17,577 nt of DNA, from the NCBI GenBank assembly GCA_035528995.1, contig DATKXO010000439.1, positions 1 through 17,577 on the forward strand, given 5' to 3'. This document shows, one piece after another, positions 1-8,316 of the stretch (its first letter is position 1; each line of letters begins with the position of its first letter). Below the pieces are notes generated by a model that saw only the letters and a program-made list of their open reading frames with translations, was not told the DNA's origin and did no database searches. This stretch comes from DATKXO01 sp035528995 (lineage in GTDB: Bacteria; Planctomycetota; Phycisphaerae; UBA1845). The position numbers and the translations under genes are program-made.

Positions 1-500
1 TCGCCGTCGCGCAGCAGGTTGAACGTATGCCGGCCGGCACACCGGGCGTACAGCAGAATCGTGTCGTGCTTACGAGCGAACCATCGCTTCGACCGCCCGC
101 CGGTCCGGTAGCTCCAGATGATCTCGTTGAGGAAGTTGTCGGCCCCGAAGATCGTGTCGAGCAACACCTTGACGTAGTGGGCCGCCCGCCAATCCAGATG
201 AACGTACAGGCTCCCCTTCTCCGACAGCACGCGGTGCATGTGCTGGAGCCGAGGCCGAAGGAACTCCAGGTAGCCGTCGATCCCGCCGCTACGGGGATCG
301 TCGAAGCCTACCGCCGCGTCGCCGCGATCGGCGGCCACGCGCCTCTGCCCCGTCCCAAACGGTGGGTCGATGTAGATCAGGTCACAGACCCCGTCCGGCA
401 GCTCGCCCAAGAGAACGAGGTTGTCGCCACAGACCAGGCGGTCCACCGCGACAACCTCGCAAGCCTTGTCGTGTTGTCTACCGCCGCCCGAGCCCCCCAT
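1..500 (-). CDS. Site-specific DNA methyltransferase, N-terminal part (cut by window edge)
   Basis: The reading frame is open from an ATG at 500 to base 1, giving 166 residues with no stop, so the C-terminus lies outside the window. It would transfer a methyl group from S-adenosylmethionine to an exocyclic amine of adenine or cytosine. The catalytic motif IV, DPPF, is at residues 45-48 in the context LIYIDPPFGTG. It is followed by the conserved block around GYLEFLRPRL (76-85), GSLYVHLDW (97-105) and NFLNEIIWSY (122-131). Motif IV near the N-terminus is typical of the beta class, in which the SAM-binding FxGxG motif comes later, so that motif is expected beyond the edge. The only ATG is at 500; an in-frame stop lies at 528-530 and no clear Shine-Dalgarno is visible. 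It follows the sigma-54 activator by 58 bases on the same strand. No restriction enzyme is visible on this side, so it may be an orphan methylase. The family call is firm; base specificity cannot be read. Confidence 0.88.
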   Translation of the reverse strand, partial: MGGSGGGRQHDKACEVVAVDRLVCGDNLVLLGELPDGVCDLIYIDPPFGTGQRRVAADRGDAAVGFDDPRSGGIDGYLEFLRPRLQHMHRVLSEKGSLYVHLDWRAAHYVKVLLDTIFGADNFLNEIIWSYRTGGRSKRWFARKHDTILLYARCAGRHTFNLLRDG

Positions 501-558
501 GGGCTGTTGGCCGCCAGCTACTCGCCGTTAGCTATGGGCCACTCCCTGGTCGCCGCTC

Positions 559-2004
559 TCAGAGGTCCTCCCGCGGCCGGATCCCCAGCGCCTCCATGCG
601 CCGGTACAAACGGCTGCGGGAGATGCCGATGGTGCGGGCGGCTTTGCTGCGTTGTCCGCCCGCCCGTCGCAGTGCCGCCAGGATAGCACGCCGCTCGACC
701 GTGGCCAACACCTCGTCAAGGGGCATGTCCGGGCGATCGGCGTTGTCGCGGACCTCGATGGTCTCGCCTCGGACCAGGTTGGGCAGGTCGGCAGCCTTGA
801 GCACGGCCCCGGACCCGATAGCAAAGGCCGACTCCACGGCGTTCTGTAGCTCGCGGACGTTTCCGGGCCAGTCGTATCGCAGGAGCATGGGCCACACGTC
901 CTGCGCCACCTCCCGAACCTCGCGGACGTTCTGCCGGTTGAACTGGCCGATGAAGTGTTCGACCAGGAACGGGATATCCTCCTTGCGGTCCCGCAGCGGC
1001 GGGACTTCGATGTTGACCACGCTGAGACGATAGAAGAGGTCCTTACGCAACGAACCGTCCGCGACCGCGCCGGCCAGGTTTTCGCTGGTGGCTGCGACGA
1101 CGCGAGTGTCCACGGTGACCTCGCGGGTGCTGCCCACCGGCCGGACACGCTTGTCCTCCAGGACGCGCAGCAGCTTAGCCTGCGTGTCAACGGGCAGCTC
1201 GGTCACGTCATCAAGGAAGATGGTGCCTCGCTCGGCCGCCCGAAACAAACCGTCGAAGTCGATGTTGGCCCCGTCAAACGCGCCCCGGACGTAGCCGAAC
1301 AGCTCGCTCTCGATGAGGTTGGGGGTCAGGGCTGCACAGTTGGCCGGCACGAAGGGGCCGTCCTTCTGCGCGCCGTTGTCATGGATGGTTCGGGCGATGA
1401 TCTCCTTACCGGTCCCGGCCTCACCGCTGATCAGAACGGCGCTCTGACTGTCCCCGGCCGCCCGGATCTTGGCGAATACCTCGCGCATCTTGGGGCTGCG
1501 GCTGACAATCGTGGAGAAGCCGTACTCCTGACGAATATCGCCCCGCAGTCGCTCCACCTCTTCCCGGAGATTCTCCGTGATCGCCTGGAGCTCCTGCTCT
1601 TTCTCCTTGATCTCACTGATGTCGTGCATGACGGCCAGCACGCAGGAGACCTTGCCTTCGTTGTCCGGCAGGGGTGTGTAGGTCATCTCGATCCAGACGT
1701 ACTTGCCGTCGCGTCGGCGGACGCGCATGCATTGCTTCGCGGTTTTGCCCTTGCCGTTGAAAATTTGCAGCCCGGGGCAAAGCTTGCCCGTCAGCGAGCG
1801 CCCGTACTCATCGTGGCAATCGGTCAGGTCGTGACAATGGCAACGGGTGCCGACGACCTCCTCCTTGCGGAACCCGGTCAGACGCTCACAGGCAGCGTTG
1901 AACAGGATGATCTGGCGGTCCCGGTCCATCACGAACACGCCGTCTTGAGTACGGTTGAAAATGTCTTCCAGTTGGACCCCGGATGGATTTACTGTCACTG
2001 GCAT
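559..2004 (-). CDS. PAS-domain sigma-54-dependent transcriptional activator (enhancer-binding protein)
   Basis: A 481-residue cytoplasmic regulator. The order is a PAS sensor (about residues 10-130), a short coiled-coil signalling helix (130-162), an AAA+ sigma-54 activation domain (about 165-395) and a Fis-type helix-turn-helix (about 438-475). Walker A is GEAGTGK (194-200), Walker B is TIFLDD (261-266), and arginines lie in RKDLFYRL (320-327). The sigma-54-contacting loop reads GAFDGA (241-246) instead of GAFTGA, and Walker B ends DD rather than DE. Both changes are unusual, so promoter remodelling may be altered. The PAS domain has cysteines at 55, 57, 63, 76 and 92, a pattern known from PAS domains of other bacterial regulators and suggestive of metal or redox sensing. 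A longer frame runs to 2193, but the ATG at 2004 has an AAAGGTGAG Shine-Dalgarno seven bases or fewer upstream and starts directly before the PAS domain. The target genes are not known; the methyltransferase lies immediately downstream. Confidence 0.9.
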   Translation of the reverse strand: MPVTVNPSGVQLEDIFNRTQDGVFVMDRDRQIILFNAACERLTGFRKEEVVGTRCHCHDLTDCHDEYGRSLTGKLCPGLQIFNGKGKTAKQCMRVRRRDGKYVWIEMTYTPLPDNEGKVSCVLAVMHDISEIKEKEQELQAITENLREEVERLRGDIRQEYGFSTIVSRSPKMREVFAKIRAAGDSQSAVLISGEAGTGKEIIARTIHDNGAQKDGPFVPANCAALTPNLIESELFGYVRGAFDGANIDFDGLFRAAERGTIFLDDVTELPVDTQAKLLRVLEDKRVRPVGSTREVTVDTRVVAATSENLAGAVADGSLRKDLFYRLSVVNIEVPPLRDRKEDIPFLVEHFIGQFNRQNVREVREVAQDVWPMLLRYDWPGNVRELQNAVESAFAIGSGAVLKAADLPNLVRGETIEVRDNADRPDMPLDEVLATVERRAILAALRRAGGQRSKAARTIGISRSRLYRRMEALGIRPREDL

Positions 2005-2529
2005 GCACTCACCTTTCGTGCCGCAGACGGCCGGCACCGTTGCATCTGCTTCTACTGCCCGACACCACGTCGAGTCTCGATTCCGCGGCCAACCTTCGGC
2101 TTCCGGGTCGCCAGACACGAGCGCCGCCGGTCCCTGAACCAGCTGGCGGCCCGCGATCGACACCTGCCAATCGAGGCGCGGCCCACCCGTCAACCCACGA
2201 CAACGGGCCGTGTGTTGACGGCTCTAGTGACCGTGTTTCTGGCTTGCGCAGTCGCGCCCGGCCTTAGACGCAGCCACCGACTTTGATCGGAAGCGCCGGA
2301 TTCCGACCCTGGGTTTGTACCTCTCCGCTTGCTCCGATACGTCGGGAGGAAACCGGCCCGTTTGGTAGCGGAAGTGTAGATCACCCGTGCCGCAAAGACA
2401 AGCGCCGCCCATCCAGGAACCGTAAAAAGGCAAGTATCAGCGCCTGAGACGTGGGCGAAGTCGTCGCAGGGGGCGCGTGCCCCCAACGCCAGCCCGGGCG
2501 CGAAGGTCAAACGAATCCGGATTTCTGAA
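2005..2529. other. Gene-free stretch between sigma-54 activator and lipid kinase genes
   Basis: These 525 bases hold no frame that looks like a real protein; the short frames here are arginine/proline-rich and match no family I recognise. The stretch contains the Shine-Dalgarno of the activator gene near its left end and a weak promoter candidate at 2373-2401. A very weak hairpin of four base pairs followed by a run of five Ts on the minus strand (about 2427-2444) might terminate the lipid kinase transcript, but the stem is too short to call. Confidence 0.5.
2373..2401 (-). promoter_or_regulatory. Weak sigma-70-type promoter candidate for the sigma-54 activator gene
   Basis: On the minus strand TTGTCT (2401-2396) and TACACT (2378-2373) are separated by exactly 17 bases. 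Each hexamer matches the consensus at four of six positions. It lies about 370 bases upstream of the start codon, which would imply a long leader, so this is only a candidate. Confidence 0.25.
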
Positions 2530-3432
2530 CTACGGTTTTACCGGTGTCAGGAAGACTGTCGCCGATGGCAGTATGGTGTACTCGGCCGGCAGGTGGCCGC
2601 CGGGGTCGCCATCGACCTCCAACGGAACCGTCCGGGCCCCGTCGATCCGGACCCGGCGACACTTGCGATAGACGGTCCCCACCCAGCGGTCATGGCACCG
2701 GCGAACGGTCTGCAGCGCGTGCAGCAGCAGCTTGGGGCGCGACCGGCAGGGGTAGATGCACAGGTCGAGCATGCCGTCGTCCCACCGGGCCTGGCGGCAG
2801 ATCTTGAAACCCGCCGAGTAGCGCGAGGTCACACCGATGATGACCAGCCCGGTGCCCTCGAACACGCACTCGCCATCCGCCTGGACCGTCAGCTGCGGGA
2901 ACCGGTGCGTCCAGAACGTCCGCCACACCGGCCAGAAGTAGGTCAAGTGCGTGATGTGTCCGTCCCGGGTGCGGGCTACCCGGTGGACGATTTCGGCGTC
3001 GAAACCGACCCCGGTGACCATCAGGAAGTGTCGCCCGTTCGCCACCCCGACGTCACAGGCCATCGGGCGACCGCGCAGCAATGTCGCGGCCACAGTGGCC
3101 GGGTCTGCGGGCATGCCCAGTTCCTTGGCTACCAAGTTCTCCGTCCCGGTAGGCAGGACGGCCACGGGAACCTGGCGCCCGGCCGCCATCAACCCGTCCA
3201 CCACCTCGCGAACCGTGCCGTCCCCTCCGACTACCAGAATGGCATCGGTGTCGTCGGGCGCCTCGGCCGCCAGATGCCCCGCCCGGCCGGCGGCGCGGGA
3301 AATCCGCACCGTCATGTGTGAGCCGGCGGAGCTGATCCTCTCGCCCACCTGGCGAAGCAGCCCGGACAGGCCGCAACTGCCCGAGACCGGGTTCACGACA
3401 GCCAGAACCTTGACCCGTTTGTCGTTCGTCAT
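2530..3432 (-). CDS. Diacylglycerol kinase-like lipid kinase (YegS/BmrU/DagK family)
   Basis: A 300-residue protein of the DAGK catalytic-domain family, which phosphorylates lipid hydroxyl groups (diacylglycerol or related lipids) with ATP at the inner face of the membrane. The nucleotide-binding motif GGDGT is at residues 69-73 in VVGGDGTVREV. A second family motif, PTGTENL, is at 94-100, where the better known members have GTGND or GTxN. The C-terminal VDGD motif is present near residue 273. Length matches the usual 290-330 residues. No signal peptide or membrane segment is apparent. The start is either GTG at 3435 or the adjacent ATG at 3432; I chose the ATG. The upstream GGGGA is close to both. 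The gene stands alone between two gene-free stretches and diverges from the pseudouridine synthase gene. The lipid substrate cannot be told from sequence; sphingosine or undecaprenol kinases of the same fold are alternatives. Confidence 0.88.
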   Translation of the reverse strand: MTNDKRVKVLAVVNPVSGSCGLSGLLRQVGERISSAGSHMTVRISRAAGRAGHLAAEAPDDTDAILVVGGDGTVREVVDGLMAAGRQVPVAVLPTGTENLVAKELGMPADPATVAATLLRGRPMACDVGVANGRHFLMVTGVGFDAEIVHRVARTRDGHITHLTYFWPVWRTFWTHRFPQLTVQADGECVFEGTGLVIIGVTSRYSAGFKICRQARWDDGMLDLCIYPCRSRPKLLLHALQTVRRCHDRWVGTVYRKCRRVRIDGARTVPLEVDGDPGGHLPAEYTILPSATVFLTPVKP

Positions 3433-3667
3433 CACTCCCCGGGGCGGGAACGCGCTACACTCGTGAGCGGCTCGACCACCCAGACAGACACTCGGTCAGC
3501 CGGGCGTACCGGCAGGGATAGTCGTCGCAGCGCTCGGTCGTGTCAAACCGTTCGGCCTCGCGTGACAAGTTCGCTTCGGTCCCGAGCTACGGTGCTGTCG
3601 CCGGCGGCGGAGAACCACTACCAGAGCCACACCTGTCGGCGAATGCGACGCCGCGCCGCCGGTCAGC

Positions 3668-3673
3668 TATACT
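3668..3673 (+). promoter_or_regulatory. Candidate -10 box placing transcription start at the pseudouridine synthase ATG
   Basis: TATACT (five of six matches to TATAAT) ends seven bases before the ATG at 3681, so transcription would begin at or within a base of the start codon. No good -35 hexamer stands 16-18 bases upstream (GCGACG or nearby). There is also no Shine-Dalgarno before this ATG, which fits a leaderless mRNA. Confidence 0.4.
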
Positions 3674-3680
3674 CTTCGAG

Positions 3681-4724
3681 ATGAACTCGCCGGGCGAAGA
3701 GGACGCCGAGATCCTGGACCGTCCCGTTCCCTTGGTGGGAGAGGAGACCCGCAGGGCCCGCGTCAAGGTCCGCCGGCGGCTTCCCGGGCGACGGCTGGAC
3801 AAGTACCTCCACAGCCGCTTCCCGCGAATGTCGCGCACCCTGCTCCAGCGGCTCATCAAGCAAGGAGCGGTGACGGTCAACGGGCTGCCCACCAAACCGA
3901 GCTACGAGCCGACGGCCGGCGACGTCGTCGAGCTGGTTGTCCCGCCGCCAGAGCCGGCCGACATCGTGCGCGAGGACATCCCCCTCGACATCATCTACGA
4001 GGACGACTACCTCCTGGCCATCAACAAGACCACCGGGATCATCTGCCACCCCGCTCGCGGCGGACAGACCGGCACCATCGCCAACGCGGTGGCTTTCTAC
4101 GCCGACCAGCTCTCGCACGGCACGGACCCCTTTCGGCCGGGCATCGTCCATCGCCTCGACAAGAACACGACCGGCGTGATGCTGATCGCCAAGACGGACG
4201 AAGCTCATTGGCGGTTGTCGATGCAGTTTGAGCGCCGCACGATCGATAAGACCTACTTCGGTATCGTGGAGGGTGAGCCACGGCTGGACGGCGACCTCAT
4301 CGACATGCCGCTGGGCGCCCACCCGACGCTCAAGGGCCGCTACATGATCCCAGGGATGCCGGTGCGCCCCATCCTGTTCAAGGAGGCCGTCACGCAATAT
4401 GAGGTCGCCGAACGGTTCAAGGGCTTCGCTGTTGTCCACCTGCACCCAAAAACGGGGCGCACCCACCAGCTCCGCGTACACATGTCGGCCATCGGCCACC
4501 CCATGATGGGCGACACGTTCTACGGCGGGCACCTCTTTGCCGCCCGCGATATCACCGGCGAGCCCGACGCCTCGACCGACCCGCTGATCCCCTATCAGTC
4601 CCTCCACGCCCTGCGGATCAGCTTCATGCACCCCATCCAAGAGAAGCCGGTGACTATCGAAGCTCCCCTGCCCGCCGAGCTGCAGTCCATCGTGGAAATG
4701 CTGCGGAAACATCGGGCTTACTAG
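3681..4724 (+). CDS. RluA-family 23S rRNA/tRNA pseudouridine synthase (RluD-like)
   Basis: A 347-residue cytoplasmic enzyme that isomerises uridine to pseudouridine in structured RNA. An S4 RNA-binding domain spans about residues 36-92 (RRLDKYLHSRF onward), and the RluA catalytic domain follows from about 103. The catalytic aspartate is D160 in HRLDKNTTG (157-165). The family's RTHQLRVHM motif is at about 260-268, and GHPMMGDTFYGG follows. The S4-plus-RluA layout is that of RluD and RluC, but the target uridines cannot be assigned. The frame extends upstream to a GTG at 3540; those 47 extra residues are low-complexity and precede the S4 domain. I therefore prefer the ATG at 3681, where a TATACT box suggests leaderless transcription. 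ThiO follows 134 bases downstream on the same strand. Confidence 0.92.
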   Translation: MNSPGEEDAEILDRPVPLVGEETRRARVKVRRRLPGRRLDKYLHSRFPRMSRTLLQRLIKQGAVTVNGLPTKPSYEPTAGDVVELVVPPPEPADIVREDIPLDIIYEDDYLLAINKTTGIICHPARGGQTGTIANAVAFYADQLSHGTDPFRPGIVHRLDKNTTGVMLIAKTDEAHWRLSMQFERRTIDKTYFGIVEGEPRLDGDLIDMPLGAHPTLKGRYMIPGMPVRPILFKEAVTQYEVAERFKGFAVVHLHPKTGRTHQLRVHMSAIGHPMMGDTFYGGHLFAARDITGEPDASTDPLIPYQSLHALRISFMHPIQEKPVTIEAPLPAELQSIVEMLRKHRAY

Positions 4725-4858
4725 GCGCGAGACGGCACGGGCGGTTCAGGGGGCGGGTGGCCGGGGGCTCATCTTCGTACTTCTCCTGTCATGAAACCGG
4801 CGGTCGCGACCCCGCGCGGTTTGATCTCCGTCCCGGATTGTGGTCTTCTCTCGGCGCT

Positions 4859-6001
4859 ATGGGCGCGAGCAACGACGTGATCATCATCGGCGGAGGCATC
4901 ATCGGGCTCTCTATCGCGGATCGTCTGGCGCGGGAAGGCGTCGGCGTGACCCTGCTCGAACGCGGGGCGTGCGGTCGCGAGGCGTCCTGGGCGTCGGCCG
5001 GCATCCTCAAGCCCAGCAATCCCAACAAGCGGGGGCCGATGCAGCAGCTCCAGCGAGTCAGCCTCGAGATGTTCCCCGACTTCTGCACCGACCTGCAAAA
5101 CCGAACCGGCATCGATCCCGAGTATGCCCGCTGCGGCTGGATGGAGCTGCTGATGGACGATCAGCGCTACCGCATGGCTCTGTCGGAACAACGGGCCGGT
5201 GCCGAGCAGGGCCTGCTGATGCCCGACGGCCAGCCCGAATGGCAGGTGCTCACGCCGGAGGAAGCCGCGCAGATTGAGCCCGCCGTCAGCGGCGACTGCC
5301 TCGGCGTGCTGCTGAGCCGCTTCAGCGCCCAAGTGCGCAACTCGCGCCTCCTGCGAGCGCTGATCGCGGCCTGCAAAGCCGGCGGCGTGCAGATGCGCGA
5401 GAACACTCCGGTAACCAGCCTTCAGATCGACGGCAACCGAGTGACCGGCGTAGTGACCGGTGACAAGCCCGTCATGGGAGATCGTGTGGTCCTCTGCGCG
5501 GGCGCGTGGTCGTCCGAGATCGACGCCCGGGTCAGGCCGCTCCTGCCCACTTACCCCGTCCGCGGGCAGATCGTGCTCCTGGACGCGTCGGACGTCGCAG
5601 CGGCCCGGTTCACCCATGTCGTCGAGCGTAAGGGGTGTTACCTGGTCCGGCGGTCGGACGGGCTGGTGCTGGTGGGCTCGACGGTGGAGCACGAATCCGG
5701 CTTCGACCGACGGACCACGCCGGCCGGTGTGCACCAACTGATGGAGGACACCCTGACGCTGATTCCGGGGTTGGCCGACGCGAGCGTGGCCGCTTTCTGG
5801 GCCGGCCTGCGACCGGGCACGCCGGACCGCCGACCGTACATCGGGCCGGTCCCGGGCTTCGAGGGCCTGATCGCCGCCACCGGGCACTACCGAACCGGAG
5901 TGGCCCTGGCCCCGATCACGGCCGAGGTCGTGGCCGATTTCGTCCTCCGCGGAACGTGCCAACGGGACCTCTCCCGCTGTCGCCCGGGGCGGTCCACTTG
6001 A
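4859..6001 (+). CDS. thiO: Glycine oxidase ThiO-like FAD-dependent amine oxidoreductase
   Basis: A 380-residue flavoenzyme of the DAO family. ThiO oxidises glycine to iminoglycine for assembly of the thiamine thiazole ring. The FAD-binding Rossmann motif GGGIIG is at residues 11-16, and the ribose-binding acidic residue E34 follows in TLLERG. The block ASWASAGIL (42-50) is the usual second FAD contact. Near the C-terminus, GLRPGTPDRRPYIGP and GHYRTGVALAP are strongly conserved in ThiO and the closely related sarcosine/D-amino-acid oxidases. Length agrees with ThiO (about 370). The frame is open to 4757, but the ATG at 4859 starts five residues before the Rossmann strand; its Shine-Dalgarno is poor. 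No other thiamine gene is nearby, so a different primary amine substrate is possible. Its stop overlaps the -35 box of the gap promoter. Confidence 0.85.
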   Translation: MGASNDVIIIGGGIIGLSIADRLAREGVGVTLLERGACGREASWASAGILKPSNPNKRGPMQQLQRVSLEMFPDFCTDLQNRTGIDPEYARCGWMELLMDDQRYRMALSEQRAGAEQGLLMPDGQPEWQVLTPEEAAQIEPAVSGDCLGVLLSRFSAQVRNSRLLRALIAACKAGGVQMRENTPVTSLQIDGNRVTGVVTGDKPVMGDRVVLCAGAWSSEIDARVRPLLPTYPVRGQIVLLDASDVAAARFTHVVERKGCYLVRRSDGLVLVGSTVEHESGFDRRTTPAGVHQLMEDTLTLIPGLADASVAAFWAGLRPGTPDRRPYIGPVPGFEGLIAATGHYRTGVALAPITAEVVADFVLRGTCQRDLSRCRPGRST

Positions 6002-6026
6002 CCCCCTTTCGCCCGGCGCGTATCGT
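5998..6026 (+). promoter_or_regulatory. Sigma-70-type promoter candidate for the gap operon
   Basis: TTGACC (5998-6003, five of six) and TATCGT (6021-6026, four of six) are separated by exactly 17 bases. The predicted start near 6033 leaves a leader of about 60 bases before gap. The -35 box overlaps the end of thiO, so gap has its own promoter at the gene boundary. Confidence 0.5.
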
Positions 6027-6093
6027 GCCTGCTCCTACAGCGAAGCGCGTGAGGCGGAACAGGTAGACACATCTTGAACCGGAGTAGCATCCC

Positions 6094-7122
<1,029 letters not shown>

Positions 7123-7168
7123 GTCAGGGTCCGACGAGATGGGCATCGGTTGATATTCGGCGAGCTCA

Positions 7169-7180
7169 GGTGCTTGCACC
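7169..7180. repeat. Short dyad in the gap-ATPase spacer
   Basis: GGTGC and GCACC form a perfect five-base-pair inverted repeat with a two-base centre. It lies 47 bases after the gap stop and 36 bases before the ATPase start. It could be an operator half-site pair or a tiny hairpin; there is no T-tract, so it is not a terminator. Confidence 0.4.
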
Positions 7181-7215
7181 AGCCGAGTCAATTAGCCGTG
7201 GAGGCCGACCCGAGC

Positions 7216-8316
7216 ATGCTCACGCACGTCAAGATTGAGAATTACCGCGGATTCCAAAGCTATCGGCTACATGAGTTGACGCCGGTGAACCTGTTGGTCG
7301 GCAAGAACAACAGCGGAAAAACTGCGCTATTGGAATGCATCCACTTTCTGGCATCAGGTGGCGATCCGATGGTGCTCGTGAACGCGGCAACTCGACGCGG
7401 TGAAGTGGTCTCGGGCGGTAGAGACGAACCGCCGTTTCTCGATGTCTCTCATTTCTTCCACGGGCACGACATCGGCCCAGGCTCACGGTTTTCCCTGACG
7501 GCACAAAACGGCATGCCCCCTGTGACGGTTGAAGCTGTGCCACTCGACGATGTCGAACCACAGCCAACGCTGTTCGAGGAATTACCGTCTGCGCGCCCCG
7601 CCTTTGCGTTGAAGATTGAAGGTTGGCGTCCTGAGTCGAAAGGTGGGCGGCCGTTCATGTTGTCAGAAGAGGGAGCTCTGCTGGTCCATCCGCGCGTTCC
7701 GCTGCGGCGGTATTTCGGCGATCCGCGTCGCGAAGGTCCTCCCATCGTGTTTATCACGCCCGATTCTAGCGAACCCGAATCTCTTGGGGCGATGTGGAAC
7801 CAAGTGCTTCGCGACAAGCAGGAAGGCAAGATTCGCAATGCGATGCGGATTCTCGAGCCCGATCTTGATGACATCGTGTTCCAGACGGGCGAGTTCACGG
7901 TCCGCCCTCGCGCACGGAGATCAGGCGTACTCGTAAGCTTCTCGGGACACAAGCGGCGCGTACCGCTCGGAAGCATGGGAGATGGAATGCGTCGTCTTTT
8001 GGAACTTTCGATTTCCCTGAATCACGCCAAAGGAGGGTATCTGCTCATCGACGAGATCGACACCGGCTTGCACTATTCAATCATGGCTAAGATGTGGGAC
8101 CTAGTGGTCCGTACTGCAAGGAAGTCAAGAGTGAAGGTATTCGCCACGACACACAGCGCCGACTGCGTTCGGGGATTGGGCATCGTCTGTAAACAGAGCC
8201 CTGAGTTGCAGCAGGAAGTCTCGGCGCACAAGATCGAGCGCGACCTGGAACAAGACGTTGCCTTCTCCGGAGCTGATGTGCTAAGCGCAGTCGAGCAGGA
8301 CATCGAGATTCGGTGA
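7216..8316 (+). CDS. OLD/AAA_15-like ABC-type ATPase of a two-gene cassette
   Basis: A 366-residue soluble ATPase of the SMC/ABC-like AAA_15/AAA_21 group, the class that supplies the motor or sensor half of OLD-type, Gabija and PARIS defence systems. The N-terminus, VKIENYRGFQS, is the typical opening of this group. Walker A is GKNNSGKT (29-36), the ABC signature region is LGSMGDGMRR (251-260), Walker B is YLLIDEID (275-282), and the H-loop is TTHSAD (311-316). The frame opens at a TTG at 7150, but the ATG at 7216 has GGAGG 11 bases upstream and begins right at the conserved strand. The domain has no fused TOPRIM; that role may be played by the next gene, whose start overlaps this stop by one base (TGATG). 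The function is inferred; a DNA-repair or overcoming-lysogenisation-like nuclease role is equally open. Confidence 0.88.
   Translation: MLTHVKIENYRGFQSYRLHELTPVNLLVGKNNSGKTALLECIHFLASGGDPMVLVNAATRRGEVVSGGRDEPPFLDVSHFFHGHDIGPGSRFSLTAQNGMPPVTVEAVPLDDVEPQPTLFEELPSARPAFALKIEGWRPESKGGRPFMLSEEGALLVHPRVPLRRYFGDPRREGPPIVFITPDSSEPESLGAMWNQVLRDKQEGKIRNAMRILEPDLDDIVFQTGEFTVRPRARRSGVLVSFSGHKRRVPLGSMGDGMRRLLELSISLNHAKGGYLLIDEIDTGLHYSIMAKMWDLVVRTARKSRVKVFATTHSADCVRGLGIVCKQSPELQQEVSAHKIERDLEQDVAFSGADVLSAVEQDIEIR

Noticed and set aside
955..2286. Plus-strand open frame of 443 codons over the sigma-54 activator
   Set aside because: Antisense to a gene with clear domains and a good Shine-Dalgarno; no family motif of its own.
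2190..2510. Minus-strand open frame of 106 codons in the gene-free stretch
   Set aside because: No Shine-Dalgarno, no recognisable motif, and composition like random translation of G+C-rich DNA.
3663..4712. Minus-strand open frame of 349 codons over the pseudouridine synthase gene
   Set aside because: Mirror of an unmistakable RluA-family gene; no domain seen.
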